Shown one piece after another: positions 49,893 to 60,360 of a stretch of 64,000 nt of DNA. Below the pieces are notes generated by a model. That model was not told the DNA's origin, did no database searches, and was given only the letters and a program-made list of their open reading frames with translations. Every line of letters starts with the position of its first letter. Within the stretch, counting starts at the first letter, position 1. The DNA comes from Ignavibacteriales bacterium (GTDB lineage: Bacteria > Bacteroidota > Ignavibacteria > Ignavibacteriales > Ignavibacteriaceae): assembly GCA_016714125.1 (NCBI GenBank), contig JADJNX010000002.1:1-64000 (forward strand), written 5' to 3'. A program made the translations under genes and the position numbers.

Positions 49893-50918
49893 TTGATCAA
49901 ATTTAAATTATTTCTTATCCTTTTTCTCACTTTGTCTTCTGTGGGCACATATATTTATGTTCATGCCGGAGAGACTAAAAAAACAGAAGCGGAAATAAAA
50001 CCGGTTGTTGTGCAAAAAGGAATCTTTCACAGGCACTCACCGACTCACTGATCAATTCAACTCTCGAAGAATATTCCATTCCCGATTCTTTTTATCTGGT
50101 TCCAAAAAAGGGAAAAAACTTCCCAAAGTTTTTGTGCCTGAGGATCTTCCACTTCCATCATTCGAAAATTCATTATATAGTAAACTTTCTTTTTTCGAGA
50201 CAAACTTAAAAGTCACCTGGAATAAAAAAGAAAAAGGGTCCGTTTTTTCACTTAAATTTAAGGACAACACTGAATATCAGTTTTTAACTGTGAAGAAAAA
50301 AGGATTTGTAAGGACTTCGACAACTATATCGATTGTCATAACCGGGTATGAAGAGGCTGAAGAGGGTTCAAAACAGTACCTCAGGGATTATCCTGAACCT
50401 TATGTAGTATTGTTAAAACCTACAAAAAGGACTCAACTACTCTCCAAAGAATTTGATGAACAAAATCTCCCTTATGCAGTGTTGGTTGGAGATGATGGTG
50501 CTGAACTTGAGTTTCAGATTGAAGAGAATCACCCAAAAAGAAGAATTGAAACTACCATTTCAGGGTTGATAACGGCTTTTCCCAATTCGGTGTTTTTTTT
50601 CACAGAATCAAATTCAGCATTGGCTAAATCTGTGATTCTTCCGTTTGTGAGGGAAAAATTTGAAGGAAAGAAGAAACAATTTATTAAATCAAATGTCTTT
50701 ATCAATGTTGAGGGAACAGACTCGGCAGAGACCGTCTTCAAATTTAACGAACTCTATTCTAAAAACAGAAAAAGAGAGGGACTCGTTTTCATCGTAAATA
50801 CATCTGCGATCAGATGGATAGAACCGGAAATCAAAAATTGAGAAGAAAAGGTGTCCATATCTCCGGAGAGATTGGAACATCAAAAGAAGTCCCTAAAGAT
50901 CCTGTTCCCGAACAATAA
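49893..50918 (+). CDS. Envelope protein resembling divergent polysaccharide deacetylases (YibQ-like), frameshifted
   Basis: The start is TTG 49893 with AGGAGAAG just before it. It opens a signal/anchor segment (LIKFKLFLILFLTLSSVGTYI), a break near 50035, and a domain with SIVITGYEEAEEGSKQYL, EPYVVLLKP, PYAVLVGDDG and a SVFFFTESNS stretch. The spacing of strands resembles the divergent polysaccharide deacetylase (YibQ) group, but the catalytic metal residues are not evident, so this is tentative. A second indel at about 50838 restores LRRKGVHISGEIGTS to a stop at 50916-50918. The end overlaps the convergent M16 gene by 26 bases. It closes the truA operon. Confidence 0.5.
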
Positions 50919-52277
50919 CCTTACCTGAATCGTTAATTTCCACAACACCCCTTAACAACGGGGCTGGTATGGTTTTTAATATCTCCTCAAAATCACCAAC
51001 TAAAACTATCTGCAGATTTTCAAGCAACAGATATTGATTTGCCGCAGTAATCGCATTTTCAATATCCACTTTTGAGAATTGTATTGGTTGCTCGGAGTAA
51101 TAATCCAATGGTAATCCTCTTGAAACTATCGACTGCATCAACATCGAAACAAAATGATATGTCTCAAATTTAAATGGAGCACCCTTGATCAGGAATTGTT
51201 TCGAAAAATCAAGTTCTTCGTTTGAAATATTCTTCCTGACATCATTTAATTCTTTTAAGATTTCAATAAGCGCAGGACCTGTATTTCCTGTGTCAACGGA
51301 GGTCATGATTATATATTGAGTAGAGTCCTTCAAAGGTCGCATGAAGGAACTGATTCCGTAAGTAAATCCTTTTTCTTCTCTGAGATTTTTATTCAGCCTG
51401 CTGTTAAAATGTCCACCATAAAGGTTGTTAACAACCAACACCGCAGCATCATCTAAAGAGTTACTCATTCGAGGAAGTGGAACACCGGCAGCTATCTCCG
51501 TTTGCGAAGAACCTTTCCTGTCAAGTATAAATATTCGCAAATCTTTATAAACAAATTCAGTATCAACAGGTTCGGGGTCATGTATGCCCGGAATGCTCTT
51601 AAAGTTATAGATAATTGATGACTCAATTTCCTTATATGGAAGATCGGAAACCACATTAAATACCGGTTTAATTGGTTCAATATGCTCTGCATGAAAAAAA
51701 GTTACATCAGAAAGTGTGATGTTTTCAACCGATTCCTCAGTTGCTGATTGGTATGTATAACCGTTTCTTTTCCCCTGCATTACCAAACCAAACAGGAACC
51801 ACGCCATCGATTGAGGGTCATTTTTAGCCTGTTTGATGTTGTTTCTCACTCTGTCAATTTTTCTTTCAAAATCTTCCAGGTTAAAATGTGGTTGGTAAAC
51901 CACTTCAGACAAAATTTTCATCATAAGGTCGATGTCGCCTGAAAGACCTTGAATGGTGACACTAAGGTAGTCTGTCTGTGCACTTGCGCTTAGAGAGAGT
52001 CCCCTGCTCTCGAGAAGAGCATTTAATTCAAGAGCTGACCACTCCCCTGCACCTTCTTCAAGCAATGATGCAGTGATTTGAGCAAGCCCTTCACCACCCT
52101 GGGGATCATACTTTGAACCAGCCTCGATATTTAAAGTAACAATGGTTATAGGGAGTCTTGTTTTACCGGCATAGATTACCTTTGATCCATTTGGAAGAAA
52201 ATGTTCTTCAAAAGTTGGATAATTAAATTCTTTTCCCGTTTTTGGTACGGGTACTTTGGATCGTTTTAAAATTCCAT
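50893..52277 (-). CDS. M16 peptidase, non-catalytic partner, small frameshift at start
   Basis: About 460 residues in the M16 fold (two homologous halves). The first half lacks the HxxEH zinc motif: GLAQITASLLEEG stands where GLAHxxEH should be. The second half has the conserved RLNKNLREEKGFTYGISS substrate-binding segment with the R/Y pair needed from the partner subunit. The start ATG 52275-52277 requires one indel (MEFLKRSKVPVPKTGK). It lies 6 bases after the catalytic M16 gene. Together they would form the usual active/inactive heterodimer, probably in the periplasm or cytoplasm (no signal peptide). Confidence 0.88.
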
Positions 52278-52283
52278 CTTATT

Positions 52284-53539
52284 TTACCCCGGTACAATTA
52301 AAAGTCTGGCATAATTTTCAGTAAAATATTTCTGAGCGGTTTTTCGCATGTCATCTGCAGATATCGTCTCGATCATCTCCAATATCGTGTCCATAAAATC
52401 AGGGTCACCGGTATAAAAATTATACTCGTTCATTCTTGAGGCGATGGCATTTACACTTTGAAGATTGTAGATTGCCTGAACTTTGTAGCCATATTTAATT
52501 CTCTGGATCTCTTCATCTGTGATTTCAGAATTAATCGCCTTAAATACTTCATCTATAATCTCTTTTTCAATCTCTTCAGGATTAATTTCGGGTTTAACCG
52601 TAGCTGTAAGGAGATTCATACCGTGATACTTCCCAGTGTAGTTTGAAAGATTTATTGATTGCAGCGATTCATCTGTGAAAACGAATTTTTTGTGAAGTCT
52701 GGAATTTTTGGATCCCGTCAAATAATCAGTTATAAGTGCAAATTCAATGTCCTAACGGGAGAATGCTTTAACTGAAGGCCAGGCAAAAAGAGTTTAGGAA
52801 GATGAACACGGTCAACATAAACATCTTTAACTGTTTCTGTCAGGAAAAATTCATTAACTGATGCAGGTGGTTCCGGTTTGGGTGAACCCAATATCGAACT
52901 AAAATATTTCGCAACCAGGTCTTTGGCTTCGGTAGTTTCAAAATCACCATGGATCACAAGTGTGCAATTGGCAGGAGTGTAGAATGCAGTAAAAAACTCT
53001 CTTACATCTGTCAGATCAATCGAAAGAATATCTTTCATGTAACCGATCACAGGGCGTCTGTAGGGGTGATGTTCGGGAAATACCAGACTGAGTATCTTTT
53101 CGAATCCAAGACCATACGGTGCATTGTCGTAATTCTCAAGACGTTCGTTTTTCACGACATCAATTTGATTGGCAAGTGTCTCTTCCACTAATGCAGGGAG
53201 AAAAAAGCCCATCCTGTCTGACTCAAGCCACAGTCCCATTTCCAGGTGAGTTGAAGGGAGTTTATCAAAATAGACAGTACGATCGAAGGTTGTGTTGGCA
53301 TTTAGACTTCCACCGGATTCTTGAATATAGTGGAAATGTTTCCCTTTGGGTACATTCAGAGATCCTTGAAACATCATATGCTCAAAAAGATGAGCCAACC
53401 CTGATTTACGGCTTCCTTCATTTGCGCTTCCGGTCTTGTACAACAAATTGATTGCAACAATCGGATTTTGTGTATCCGGTGCCAAAATTACTTCAAGACC
53501 ATTGTCTAAAAAGTAGCGCTCATACTGTATATTGATCAT
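52284..53539 (-). CDS. M16 zinc metallopeptidase, catalytic subunit, one frameshift
   Basis: A pitrilysin-family zinc peptidase. The N-terminus FLDNGLEVILAPDTQNPIVAINLLYKTGSANEG leads into the inverted zinc motif HLFEHMMF (His, His and the general-base Glu) and the distal Glu ligand in VVKNERLENYDN. The C-terminal half is in a second frame from about 52730, starting TGSKNSRLHKKF and ending NYARLLIVPG. About 415 residues after joining. It cleaves peptides, typically with the second gene as partner. It follows lepB by 10 bases in an operon. Confidence 0.92.
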
Positions 53540-53549
53540 ATTTCCTCTG

Positions 53550-54401
53550 TTAGTCGAGTATCTTTAGAATTCTTTCACCTCTGATCGAACCAAGCAATCT
53601 AAAAAGATCGCTGAACGGGATTTGATTATCCCATGAAAAGAGTACAAATATTGCCTGTCCAACTATCATGTCGCGGGAAACAGGTCCCCAAAAACGGGAG
53701 TCAGAGCTGTCATCTCTATTATCACCCATCATGAAAAAATAGTCCTTCTGAAATTGATACTCAGTGACAACTTTTCCATTTATTGTAACGACACCATTGG
53801 CAATGTCAACAACTTCAGCTTCAAATTCTCTGTTGATGAAATGTTTCCAGCCGATTGCAGTCCGGGCATCAAGTTGAATTTTAAGTCCTTTTTTGGGAAC
53901 AACAAATTTACCGTAATTATCCGGAGTCCAGTCATTATTACCGGGGAACATATAAGCAGATATCCGGGAATCGTTTTGTTTTTCGCCGTATTGAACATAA
54001 GGTGGCAAATCCGCCGGCTTACCGTTCACAAATACAACTTTGTTTTTAATTTCAATTGTATCACCGGGTAAACCGATACACCTTTTAACATACTGGATGT
54101 TTTCGGGATTGGGTCTAAACTCCCCTTTTTCACCGGGAAAGTCGAAAACGACAATATCCCCTCTATCGGGATCGGTAAAGATATCCCATCTGAAATGAGG
54201 AATATCTATTTCGGTGTAGGGAATAAATTTTGGAGAATTCACCCCGTAGATGAATTTGTTTACAACAACAAAATCACCAACAAGAATCGTACTTTCCATT
54301 GATGGAGTGGGGATTCTGGTATTCTGAAAGAAAAAAGAAATGATAAAAAGCGCCGCAATAAAAGCTTGAAGTAAAGATTTGAGCTCTTTTTTTACGTTCA
54401 A
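53550..54401 (-). CDS. lepB: Signal peptidase I
   Basis: Inner-membrane Ser/Lys protease that removes signal peptides. It has one N-terminal transmembrane segment (LLQAFIAALFIISFFFQ), catalytic Ser in IPTPSMESTILVGD, catalytic Lys in YVKRCIGLPGDTIEIK, and GDNRDDSSDSRFWGPV of the family's box E near the end. The length of 283 residues is normal for Bacteroidota LepB, which often has a large domain II. It lies between gatB and the M16 pair, and would process the many secreted proteins of this window before T9SS export. Confidence 0.95.
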   Translation of the reverse strand: MNVKKELKSLLQAFIAALFIISFFFQNTRIPTPSMESTILVGDFVVVNKFIYGVNSPKFIPYTEIDIPHFRWDIFTDPDRGDIVVFDFPGEKGEFRPNPENIQYVKRCIGLPGDTIEIKNKVVFVNGKPADLPPYVQYGEKQNDSRISAYMFPGNNDWTPDNYGKFVVPKKGLKIQLDARTAIGWKHFINREFEAEVVDIANGVVTINGKVVTEYQFQKDYFFMMGDNRDDSSDSRFWGPVSRDMIVGQAIFVLFSWDNQIPFSDLFRLLGSIRGERILKILD

Positions 54402-54477
54402 GATTTGTTCTCCAAATTAAAATTTAAATTTACGAAAATGCGAGTTATTAAGAGGTTTAAAGATTTGTGCCCTGAAA

Positions 54478-55938
54478 CTATTTTTTGCGTGAATTCAGCA
54501 GTTCCAACAAGATATTATTAACAGATGCCGGGTTTGCTTTCCCCTTTGTATCCCTCATAACCCTTCCAACAAAAAACCCAAGAACTTTATCTTTCCCGGC
54601 GAGATATTCCTGAACCTGTGCCTCATTCTCGTCAAGCAGTTTTTCTATTATCTGTTTAAGTTCACTTTCATCTGAAATCTGGAAAAGTCCATCCCTTTCC
54701 ACAATTGCAGCAGGCGAAAGATTTGAGGTTAACATTTGGGCAAAAATTTCTTTCCCAATTTTACCGGAGATTGAGCCTGAAGAGATCAAATCAACAAGCT
54801 CGACAAGCCGTTCTGGTTCAATTTTGAATTCAGAAAGATTAATTTTTTCCTGATTGGCAACTTTTAATACTTCCGTCATCATCCAGTTACTCAATTCCTT
54901 GAAGTTGGATGTGAGTGAAGCTGCTTTTTCAAAATAGTTTGAATAATCCGGTTGTTGAGTCAAAATCCCGGCATCGTATTCAGGTAATGAAAATTGCTTC
55001 ACATAACGCTGTTTTTTAATGGAGGGAAGTTCAGGCATCTCTGATTTGATCAACTGAAACCAATCTTCATCTATCACAAGTGGCATGAGATCCGGATCGG
55101 GGAAATAACGATAATCATGTGAGTCTTCTTTTGATCTCATTGGAGTGGCTACTCCCTTATCGGCATTCCAAAGCAGAGTTTGTTGAACTACTTTTCCACC
55201 GTCTTCAAGCAACTCTATCTGTCTTTCGATCTCATAATTGATAGCTCTTTCCACATTACGGAAGGAGTTCATATTTTTAATCTCGGTTTTGGTTCCAAGT
55301 TTGGTTTCACCAACGGGTCTTACCGATATATTGGCGTCACACCTCAGGGATCCTTCCTCCATATTTCCGTCACAAATATCAAGAAAAAGGAGAATCTGCC
55401 TCATTGTTTTAAGATAAGCTGCCGCTTCAGCCGCACTTCTGATTTCCGGTTTACTTACTATTTCAAGGAGTGGAACACCACACCGGTTAACATCCACGAG
55501 GGTGAAATCACCCCGGTCATGAATCGATTTTCCTGCGTCTTCTTCCAGATGTGCTCTAAAAACTCCAATTTCTCTTACTCCACCCTCCCCCGTTTCAACC
55601 TTAAGAACTCCTTCACCAACTACCGGTAAACTGAATTGAGAAATCTGATAGCCTTTTGGAAGGTCGGGATAAAAATAGTTTTTTCTGGCAAAAATGGAGG
55701 TGAGATTAACTTTTGCATCAAGGGCAAGTCCAAACCTGACTGCAAGTTCGACTACTTTTCTGTTTAATACAGGGAGTACTCCCGGCATCCCAAGACAAAC
55801 CGGACAAACATTTTTGTTTGGCTCATTTGTGAATCCGGTGGAACAAGCACAAAAGATTTTTGTGTTTGTTTTTAGTTGAGCATGAACCTCCAGCCCTATT
55901 ACAGGTTCATACTGAATATTCAAAGAAGTGTCCGCCAT
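54478..55938 (-). CDS. gatB: Aspartyl/glutamyl-tRNA amidotransferase subunit B
   Basis: Subunit of GatCAB, which makes Gln-tRNA(Gln) and Asn-tRNA(Asn) by amidation of mischarged tRNA. A 486-residue protein with the VIGLEVHAQLKTNTKIFC start, CPVCLGMPGVLPVLN zinc-ribbon-like knuckle, KNYFYPDLPKGYQISQF, DVNRCGVPLLEIVSKP and EIKNMNSFRNVERAI, all diagnostic. The C-terminal YqeY/tail domain ends GRVMRDTKGKANPASVNNIL. It overlaps the GH13 gene by 19 bases. gatA and gatC are not in the window. Confidence 0.97.
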   Translation of the reverse strand: MADTSLNIQYEPVIGLEVHAQLKTNTKIFCACSTGFTNEPNKNVCPVCLGMPGVLPVLNRKVVELAVRFGLALDAKVNLTSIFARKNYFYPDLPKGYQISQFSLPVVGEGVLKVETGEGGVREIGVFRAHLEEDAGKSIHDRGDFTLVDVNRCGVPLLEIVSKPEIRSAAEAAAYLKTMRQILLFLDICDGNMEEGSLRCDANISVRPVGETKLGTKTEIKNMNSFRNVERAINYEIERQIELLEDGGKVVQQTLLWNADKGVATPMRSKEDSHDYRYFPDPDLMPLVIDEDWFQLIKSEMPELPSIKKQRYVKQFSLPEYDAGILTQQPDYSNYFEKAASLTSNFKELSNWMMTEVLKVANQEKINLSEFKIEPERLVELVDLISSGSISGKIGKEIFAQMLTSNLSPAAIVERDGLFQISDESELKQIIEKLLDENEAQVQEYLAGKDKVLGFFVGRVMRDTKGKANPASVNNILLELLNSRKK

Positions 55939-57278
55939 TTATTATTTTTTGAATAAATCGCGTTGCCATACGGAGATAGTTTTATCGAAACTTTACCATC
56001 AAAGTCTTCAATTTTCCCTGAAAATGCTTCTTCATATTTACCTGCATATTTAACCAGATCAAGTTCAATTGTTTTTTCCTCACCTGAGAGATTAAAACAT
56101 GCAAGTACATTGTTTGGATTTGAATCTCTAACAAATGCTATCACGTTACCATCTATACCTTCATCAAGTCTGACCAGTTCCCCACCATACATCCCATTAT
56201 ACAATGCAGGATTTACTTTTTTCAAACGGGAAAGGCTTTTATACAATTCAGTCATATTAGTTTGTCTCCAAATTATTTCATCTTTTTCAAAAAAGGATAA
56301 TCGTTTATCGAGAGAGGCTTCCTGACCACTATAGATCAAGGGCATCCCGGGTAATAAAAATGTAAGTGCTGCAAATGTTGGGGCAGCTTTACCCAATCTT
56401 TCAAATTCTGTTCCGTTCCAGGAATTTTCATCATGGTTGGAAGTAAACTGCATTATGATACCATCCTTTGGAAGGCTTTTCATATGAGTAAAAAGAATTT
56501 GATAAAGGTCTTCTCTTCCGGCTTTTCCGGCTACAATCTCATTAAATTTTGAATACATTTTCCAGCCGTACGACATGTTAAAGGCTGTATGAACCTCAGG
56601 AGTGTCCCACTCTGCAAGCATAAAAACGGGTTTTATTGAATCGAGTGATGCTCTCGCTGACTCCCAAAATGGTTGTGGAACCATCCCTGCTACATCACAT
56701 CTGTATCCATCAATATTAAATTCTTTCACCCAATATTTTAGGGCGTCAGTCATCTCAAACCAAAGTCGTTTGTTGTCGTAGTTCAGATCAATTACATCCT
56801 GCCAGTCGGCAACGGGTGGAACAAAGTCACCCTTGTCATTCCTCGTATAAAAATCAGGATTTGTAGAAACCCAAGGGTGATCCCATGCTGTATGATTGGC
56901 AACCCAATCGATTACAATATACATTCCCCTGTCATGGACCTCTTTTACAAATTCTTTAAACTCTTCTTTTGAACCGTAGAGTGGATCAATATCTTTATAG
57001 TCTTTAACAGCGTAATAACTGCCTAAAGTGCCTTTTCGGTTCTTTTCACCTATCGGATGAATCGGCATGAGCCACAAAATTCCCACTCCAAGCTCTTTGA
57101 GCCTGGGAAGATGTGTTCTAAATTCTTTTAGTGATCCTGAAGGCGTAAATTGCCTTAAGTTGACTTCATAGATTATCTTATCTTTTACCCACTCAGGGTT
57201 GATTAAATCTTGCCCCGAAATGGTTTTTGTGATAGCCAGGAAAACAAAAATCGCTATTTTAAGGTGTTTTTTAATCAT
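55920..57278 (-). CDS. Secreted alpha-amylase family (GH13) glycoside hydrolase
   Basis: A 452-residue protein with signal peptide (IAIFVFLAITKTISG). It has a (beta/alpha)8 barrel with the GH13 conserved regions: DWVANHT (region I), GYRCDVAGMV with the nucleophile Asp (region II), MLAEWD with the acid/base Glu (region III) and FTSNHDENS with the third Asp (region IV), then a C-terminal beta domain. It hydrolyses or rearranges alpha-1,4-glucans. No T9SS domain, so it is periplasmic or released another way. It heads the operon with gatB downstream. Confidence 0.92.
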   Translation of the reverse strand: MIKKHLKIAIFVFLAITKTISGQDLINPEWVKDKIIYEVNLRQFTPSGSLKEFRTHLPRLKELGVGILWLMPIHPIGEKNRKGTLGSYYAVKDYKDIDPLYGSKEEFKEFVKEVHDRGMYIVIDWVANHTAWDHPWVSTNPDFYTRNDKGDFVPPVADWQDVIDLNYDNKRLWFEMTDALKYWVKEFNIDGYRCDVAGMVPQPFWESARASLDSIKPVFMLAEWDTPEVHTAFNMSYGWKMYSKFNEIVAGKAGREDLYQILFTHMKSLPKDGIIMQFTSNHDENSWNGTEFERLGKAAPTFAALTFLLPGMPLIYSGQEASLDKRLSFFEKDEIIWRQTNMTELYKSLSRLKKVNPALYNGMYGGELVRLDEGIDGNVIAFVRDSNPNNVLACFNLSGEEKTIELDLVKYAGKYEEAFSGKIEDFDGKVSIKLSPYGNAIYSKNNKWRTLL

Positions 57279-57527
57279 TTTTATATTTTCACTTAATATA
57301 TGAACTTATATTCAGGATCAAATGTTGTAAGTTAAAAGAATAATTGTGTTGCTAAACATAACTTGCAATTTACACATATTCTGGAACATAAAAAATTGGG
57401 AAAAATATATGTTTCTTATAGAAATAGTATAATAATTATATTAGAATTAGTAATATTTTTATATCTTTATTGTTAGAAATTACAAATTTCTCATGTTTAT
57501 TTATTAATAATAAAATCGTTTATTCGT

Positions 57528-59024
57528 ATGAAGATTTATTTCAGAGAAAATCAGTTAGCTTATTTAAACCAGATTGCTGCCAATACTGTTGGCCATTCTA
57601 ATTTCACCCTATTGGTGGGAAAGAGAAAAGTTGGTAAAACAACTCTAATAAAGCAATTTCTGAGAGCAAACGCAGGAGCTTATTTCACTATAAGCAACAA
57701 ATCATCTTTCCTGCAGTTACAAGATATATCAGAGTATCTGAAATCTTATACATTTCCGGACAGTTTTATTCCAAACTTCCAGAGCTGGGGTAACTTTTTT
57801 GAATTCCTTTTTTATATCGCACGAAACAGACCTGTAAATGTGGTCATCGATGAATTTCACAATTTTGAATTGATTGAACCGGAAGCTTTTGATGACCTCA
57901 GAAGAGCCTGGGATACACACTCAAAAAATTCAATGCTGAACTTGATTGTTGTTACTTCAAATATCGACTTCATGAAAAGGAAGTTTGATACTGAGGACAG
58001 TCCACTTTTCAGAATTAACAACCATTTTGTAAAACTTACTCCATTCAGACTTTCTGATGTTATTGTGATTTTCAAGAAAAACAACTCCAAACTCACAACA
58101 TCTCAGATAATCGAGCTATACACTATTTTTGGTGGTTTGCCTAAATACTACTTTTTGATAGAACGCCACAAACTGTGGAATAAAGACCTCGAAACCATTC
58201 TGAAAGAGCTTGTTTTTGTGGACTTTGCTCCTCTTGCTTATGAGTTGAAAGAACTCCTTATCAACGATTTCACCAGAGGCAACAAAATTTATCTTTCGAT
58301 TCTGCAAGCAATAGCAGCAGGTTTTACTAAGATGTCGGATATTGCAAAAACTGTAAATATTCCGGTCACAAATCTTACCAAATACCTCTACGAACTTGAG
58401 AAAAAGAAAAGATTAATTGAGAGACAACTCCCCGTTAATACAAATGATGATACAAAATCGAAATTTGGAAGATATTTTATCAGGAACTACTTCGAAAATT
58501 TCTGGTTCAGATTTATCCAACCCGATATCATCAATTTTGAAATGGGTGAATATGACAAGATGTTGGTGACAATCGGGCTAAAACTCGAAGAGTATGTTAA
58601 CAGCAGACTTGGAATCTTTATCAGAGAGATTTTCCATGACTATCAGAAGAGTCCTTACATCCAATACCTCTTCCCATTTGAAATTACAAAAGTGGGTTCA
58701 GTATGGAACAGAAAAGACACTATTGAAATTGTAGTGGTGAGCGAACCTGCCAAAGCTGTGCTTTATGCCAATCTTGTGCTCCAGGATGAACCTCTCAACA
58801 AATATGATGTGAATCTCGCTTCAACTCAGTTCTTTAAATTTAAGAATCTCTACTCAAACTATTCCAAGAGATACCTCTTAATCACGAGAAACGGTATTGA
58901 TGAAGGTGCTGAAGCTTTCTGTAAACAGAAAAACCTTTCAACAATTGATATCAATGTCTTCTTTGAAGCACTGGTGAATGATACTGTTGATACTGATGCA
59001 CAGATAATTGAGATAGAAGTATAA
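57528..59024 (+). CDS. Archaeal-type AAA ATPase with DUF234 domain
   Basis: A 498-residue STAND-like protein of the archaeal ATPase family (PF01637 + DUF234). It shows Walker A VGKRKVGKTTLIK (about residue 30), Walker B VNVVIDEFHNF (about 105), then a winged-helix part (MSDIAKTVNIPVTNLTKYLYEL) and a C-terminal restriction-like DUF234 domain. That C-terminal domain has GSVWNRKDTIEIVVV but the expected (D/E)xK core appears as LYANL, so the nuclease is probably inactive. The 248 bases upstream (57279-57527) are AT-rich with no clear promoter. Function of the family is not established; some are linked to mobile DNA. A terminator follows. Confidence 0.85.
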   Translation: MKIYFRENQLAYLNQIAANTVGHSNFTLLVGKRKVGKTTLIKQFLRANAGAYFTISNKSSFLQLQDISEYLKSYTFPDSFIPNFQSWGNFFEFLFYIARNRPVNVVIDEFHNFELIEPEAFDDLRRAWDTHSKNSMLNLIVVTSNIDFMKRKFDTEDSPLFRINNHFVKLTPFRLSDVIVIFKKNNSKLTTSQIIELYTIFGGLPKYYFLIERHKLWNKDLETILKELVFVDFAPLAYELKELLINDFTRGNKIYLSILQAIAAGFTKMSDIAKTVNIPVTNLTKYLYELEKKKRLIERQLPVNTNDDTKSKFGRYFIRNYFENFWFRFIQPDIINFEMGEYDKMLVTIGLKLEEYVNSRLGIFIREIFHDYQKSPYIQYLFPFEITKVGSVWNRKDTIEIVVVSEPAKAVLYANLVLQDEPLNKYDVNLASTQFFKFKNLYSNYSKRYLLITRNGIDEGAEAFCKQKNLSTIDINVFFEALVNDTVDTDAQIIEIEV

Positions 59025-59044
59025 CTAAATCATTTAATATGTTC

Positions 59045-59078
59045 AAGGCTGATTCCTTAACGGGGGTCAGCCTTTTTT
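59045..59078 (+). terminator. Intrinsic terminator
   Basis: 8-bp stem AAGGCTGA / TCAGCCTT with a 14-base loop and U-run, ending at 59078, 20 bases past the ATPase gene stop. Confidence 0.75.
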
Positions 59079-60360
59079 AATATCGGCAAATAAGATATAA
59101 ATCGGCAAGGTTAATTCCGGTGCTTCCGGTTTTAACAGCTGCGCCACAGGAAAGTAACCATTCTCCCGAATCATTGGAAGCCAATTTTCTCACAAAGTCG
59201 GGTGAAGTGCTTCTACTCATTGTAAATCCGTCAACAATTCCCCCTGCCAAATCCGAATTACCATCAATTCCATCAGTACCGGCAGTTAAGATGACATACT
59301 TTTTATACTCAATAAACAACGCAAACCTCATAGCCATCTCACAGTTTCTGCCTCCCCTCCCCTCTCCGTTAACACGAACAGTAGTTTCACCACCGGCAAT
59401 TACCAGAGTTGGTTTCTCCTTGTTTGCAGAAAAATCTCCAAAAAATGTCTCGACTATCATAAAAAGTTTTGAAGAAACAAATCGCACCTCGCCGGTAACA
59501 GGCTCCTTAAGGACCATTGTATCAAATCCTCGTTTCTCCCCCAATTCACTGACTGTACCCAAAAAGCGGTCATTTGAATCAATTATTTTATGAACCAATT
59601 CCTGTCTTACAATCCCTGCTCCCGTTAAATTTTTTGGCAGTGAAAACAAAACTTCCTCAACAATCCCTGAATCATCATGATATGCGGCATTTTTCAAAAT
59701 GGAAATCAACTTTTTCCGGTTGGTTTTTTCCGGGAATAACAATCCAGAGCCAATGGTGGAGATATCATTCCCGGGGACATCCGAAATCAAAAGGTTAACA
59801 ATCTTTTTGCTTTTGATATAATTAAGCAGTTTTCCCCCTTTAATTTTCGATAGGGATTTTCTAACAAAATTAAGCTCTTCTATTCCTATCCCCCCCCTTT
59901 GCAACACCCCGGTTAAATTACTCTTTAATTCAATAGAAATCCCATCCACAGGAACCGCCGCCATGGCGGAAGTACCGCCGGAGATAAGAAATAATAAAAG
60001 TGAATCAGGATCGGTGGTTTTACAGAAATCTATAAGTGCCTGACCGGCAGTGAGACTTTTTTGATCGGGGTACGGGTGTGTTGATAATAGAAATGAAAAA
60101 CGTTCAGGAATTACAGTGGAAGAGATGTTTGAAATGATAAGTCCCCGTGTTATTCGCTCCTTTAAATATTTTGCAGCACCTTGTGCCATTCCATTTGCAG
60201 ATTTCCCGATTGAAACAACTTCTATCTTTTTATACTGATCGTAGAGTAGTTTGTCATTTTTTAATGCATTAAAGACCAAAGTTGCAGGATCATGTTTTTT
60301 AAGTGCATCAAAGAATATTTTCTTTAAAGTGGTTTTTAACTTTTTAACTTCTTTATTCAT
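59077..60360 (-). CDS. Glycerate 2-kinase (MOFRL family)
   Basis: Phosphorylates D-glycerate to 2-phosphoglycerate with ATP. A 427-residue protein with the DUF4147/MOFRL two-domain layout: SIGKSANGMAQGAAKYL near residue 60, FLISGGTSAMAAVPVDGIS near 130, ELNFVRKSLSKIKGGKLL near 170 and VIAGGETTVRVNGEGRGGRNCEM (split as VIAGGETTVRV and GRGGRNCEM) near 320, with a final TAGTDGIDGNSDLAGG motif. I start it at ATG 60358-60360 because the longer ORF to 60384 enters the preceding gene. It overlaps the response-regulator gene by 8 bases. Confidence 0.9.
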   Translation of the reverse strand: MNKEVKKLKTTLKKIFFDALKKHDPATLVFNALKNDKLLYDQYKKIEVVSIGKSANGMAQGAAKYLKERITRGLIISNISSTVIPERFSFLLSTHPYPDQKSLTAGQALIDFCKTTDPDSLLLFLISGGTSAMAAVPVDGISIELKSNLTGVLQRGGIGIEELNFVRKSLSKIKGGKLLNYIKSKKIVNLLISDVPGNDISTIGSGLLFPEKTNRKKLISILKNAAYHDDSGIVEEVLFSLPKNLTGAGIVRQELVHKIIDSNDRFLGTVSELGEKRGFDTMVLKEPVTGEVRFVSSKLFMIVETFFGDFSANKEKPTLVIAGGETTVRVNGEGRGGRNCEMAMRFALFIEYKKYVILTAGTDGIDGNSDLAGGIVDGFTMSRSTSPDFVRKLASNDSGEWLLSCGAAVKTGSTGINLADLYLICRY

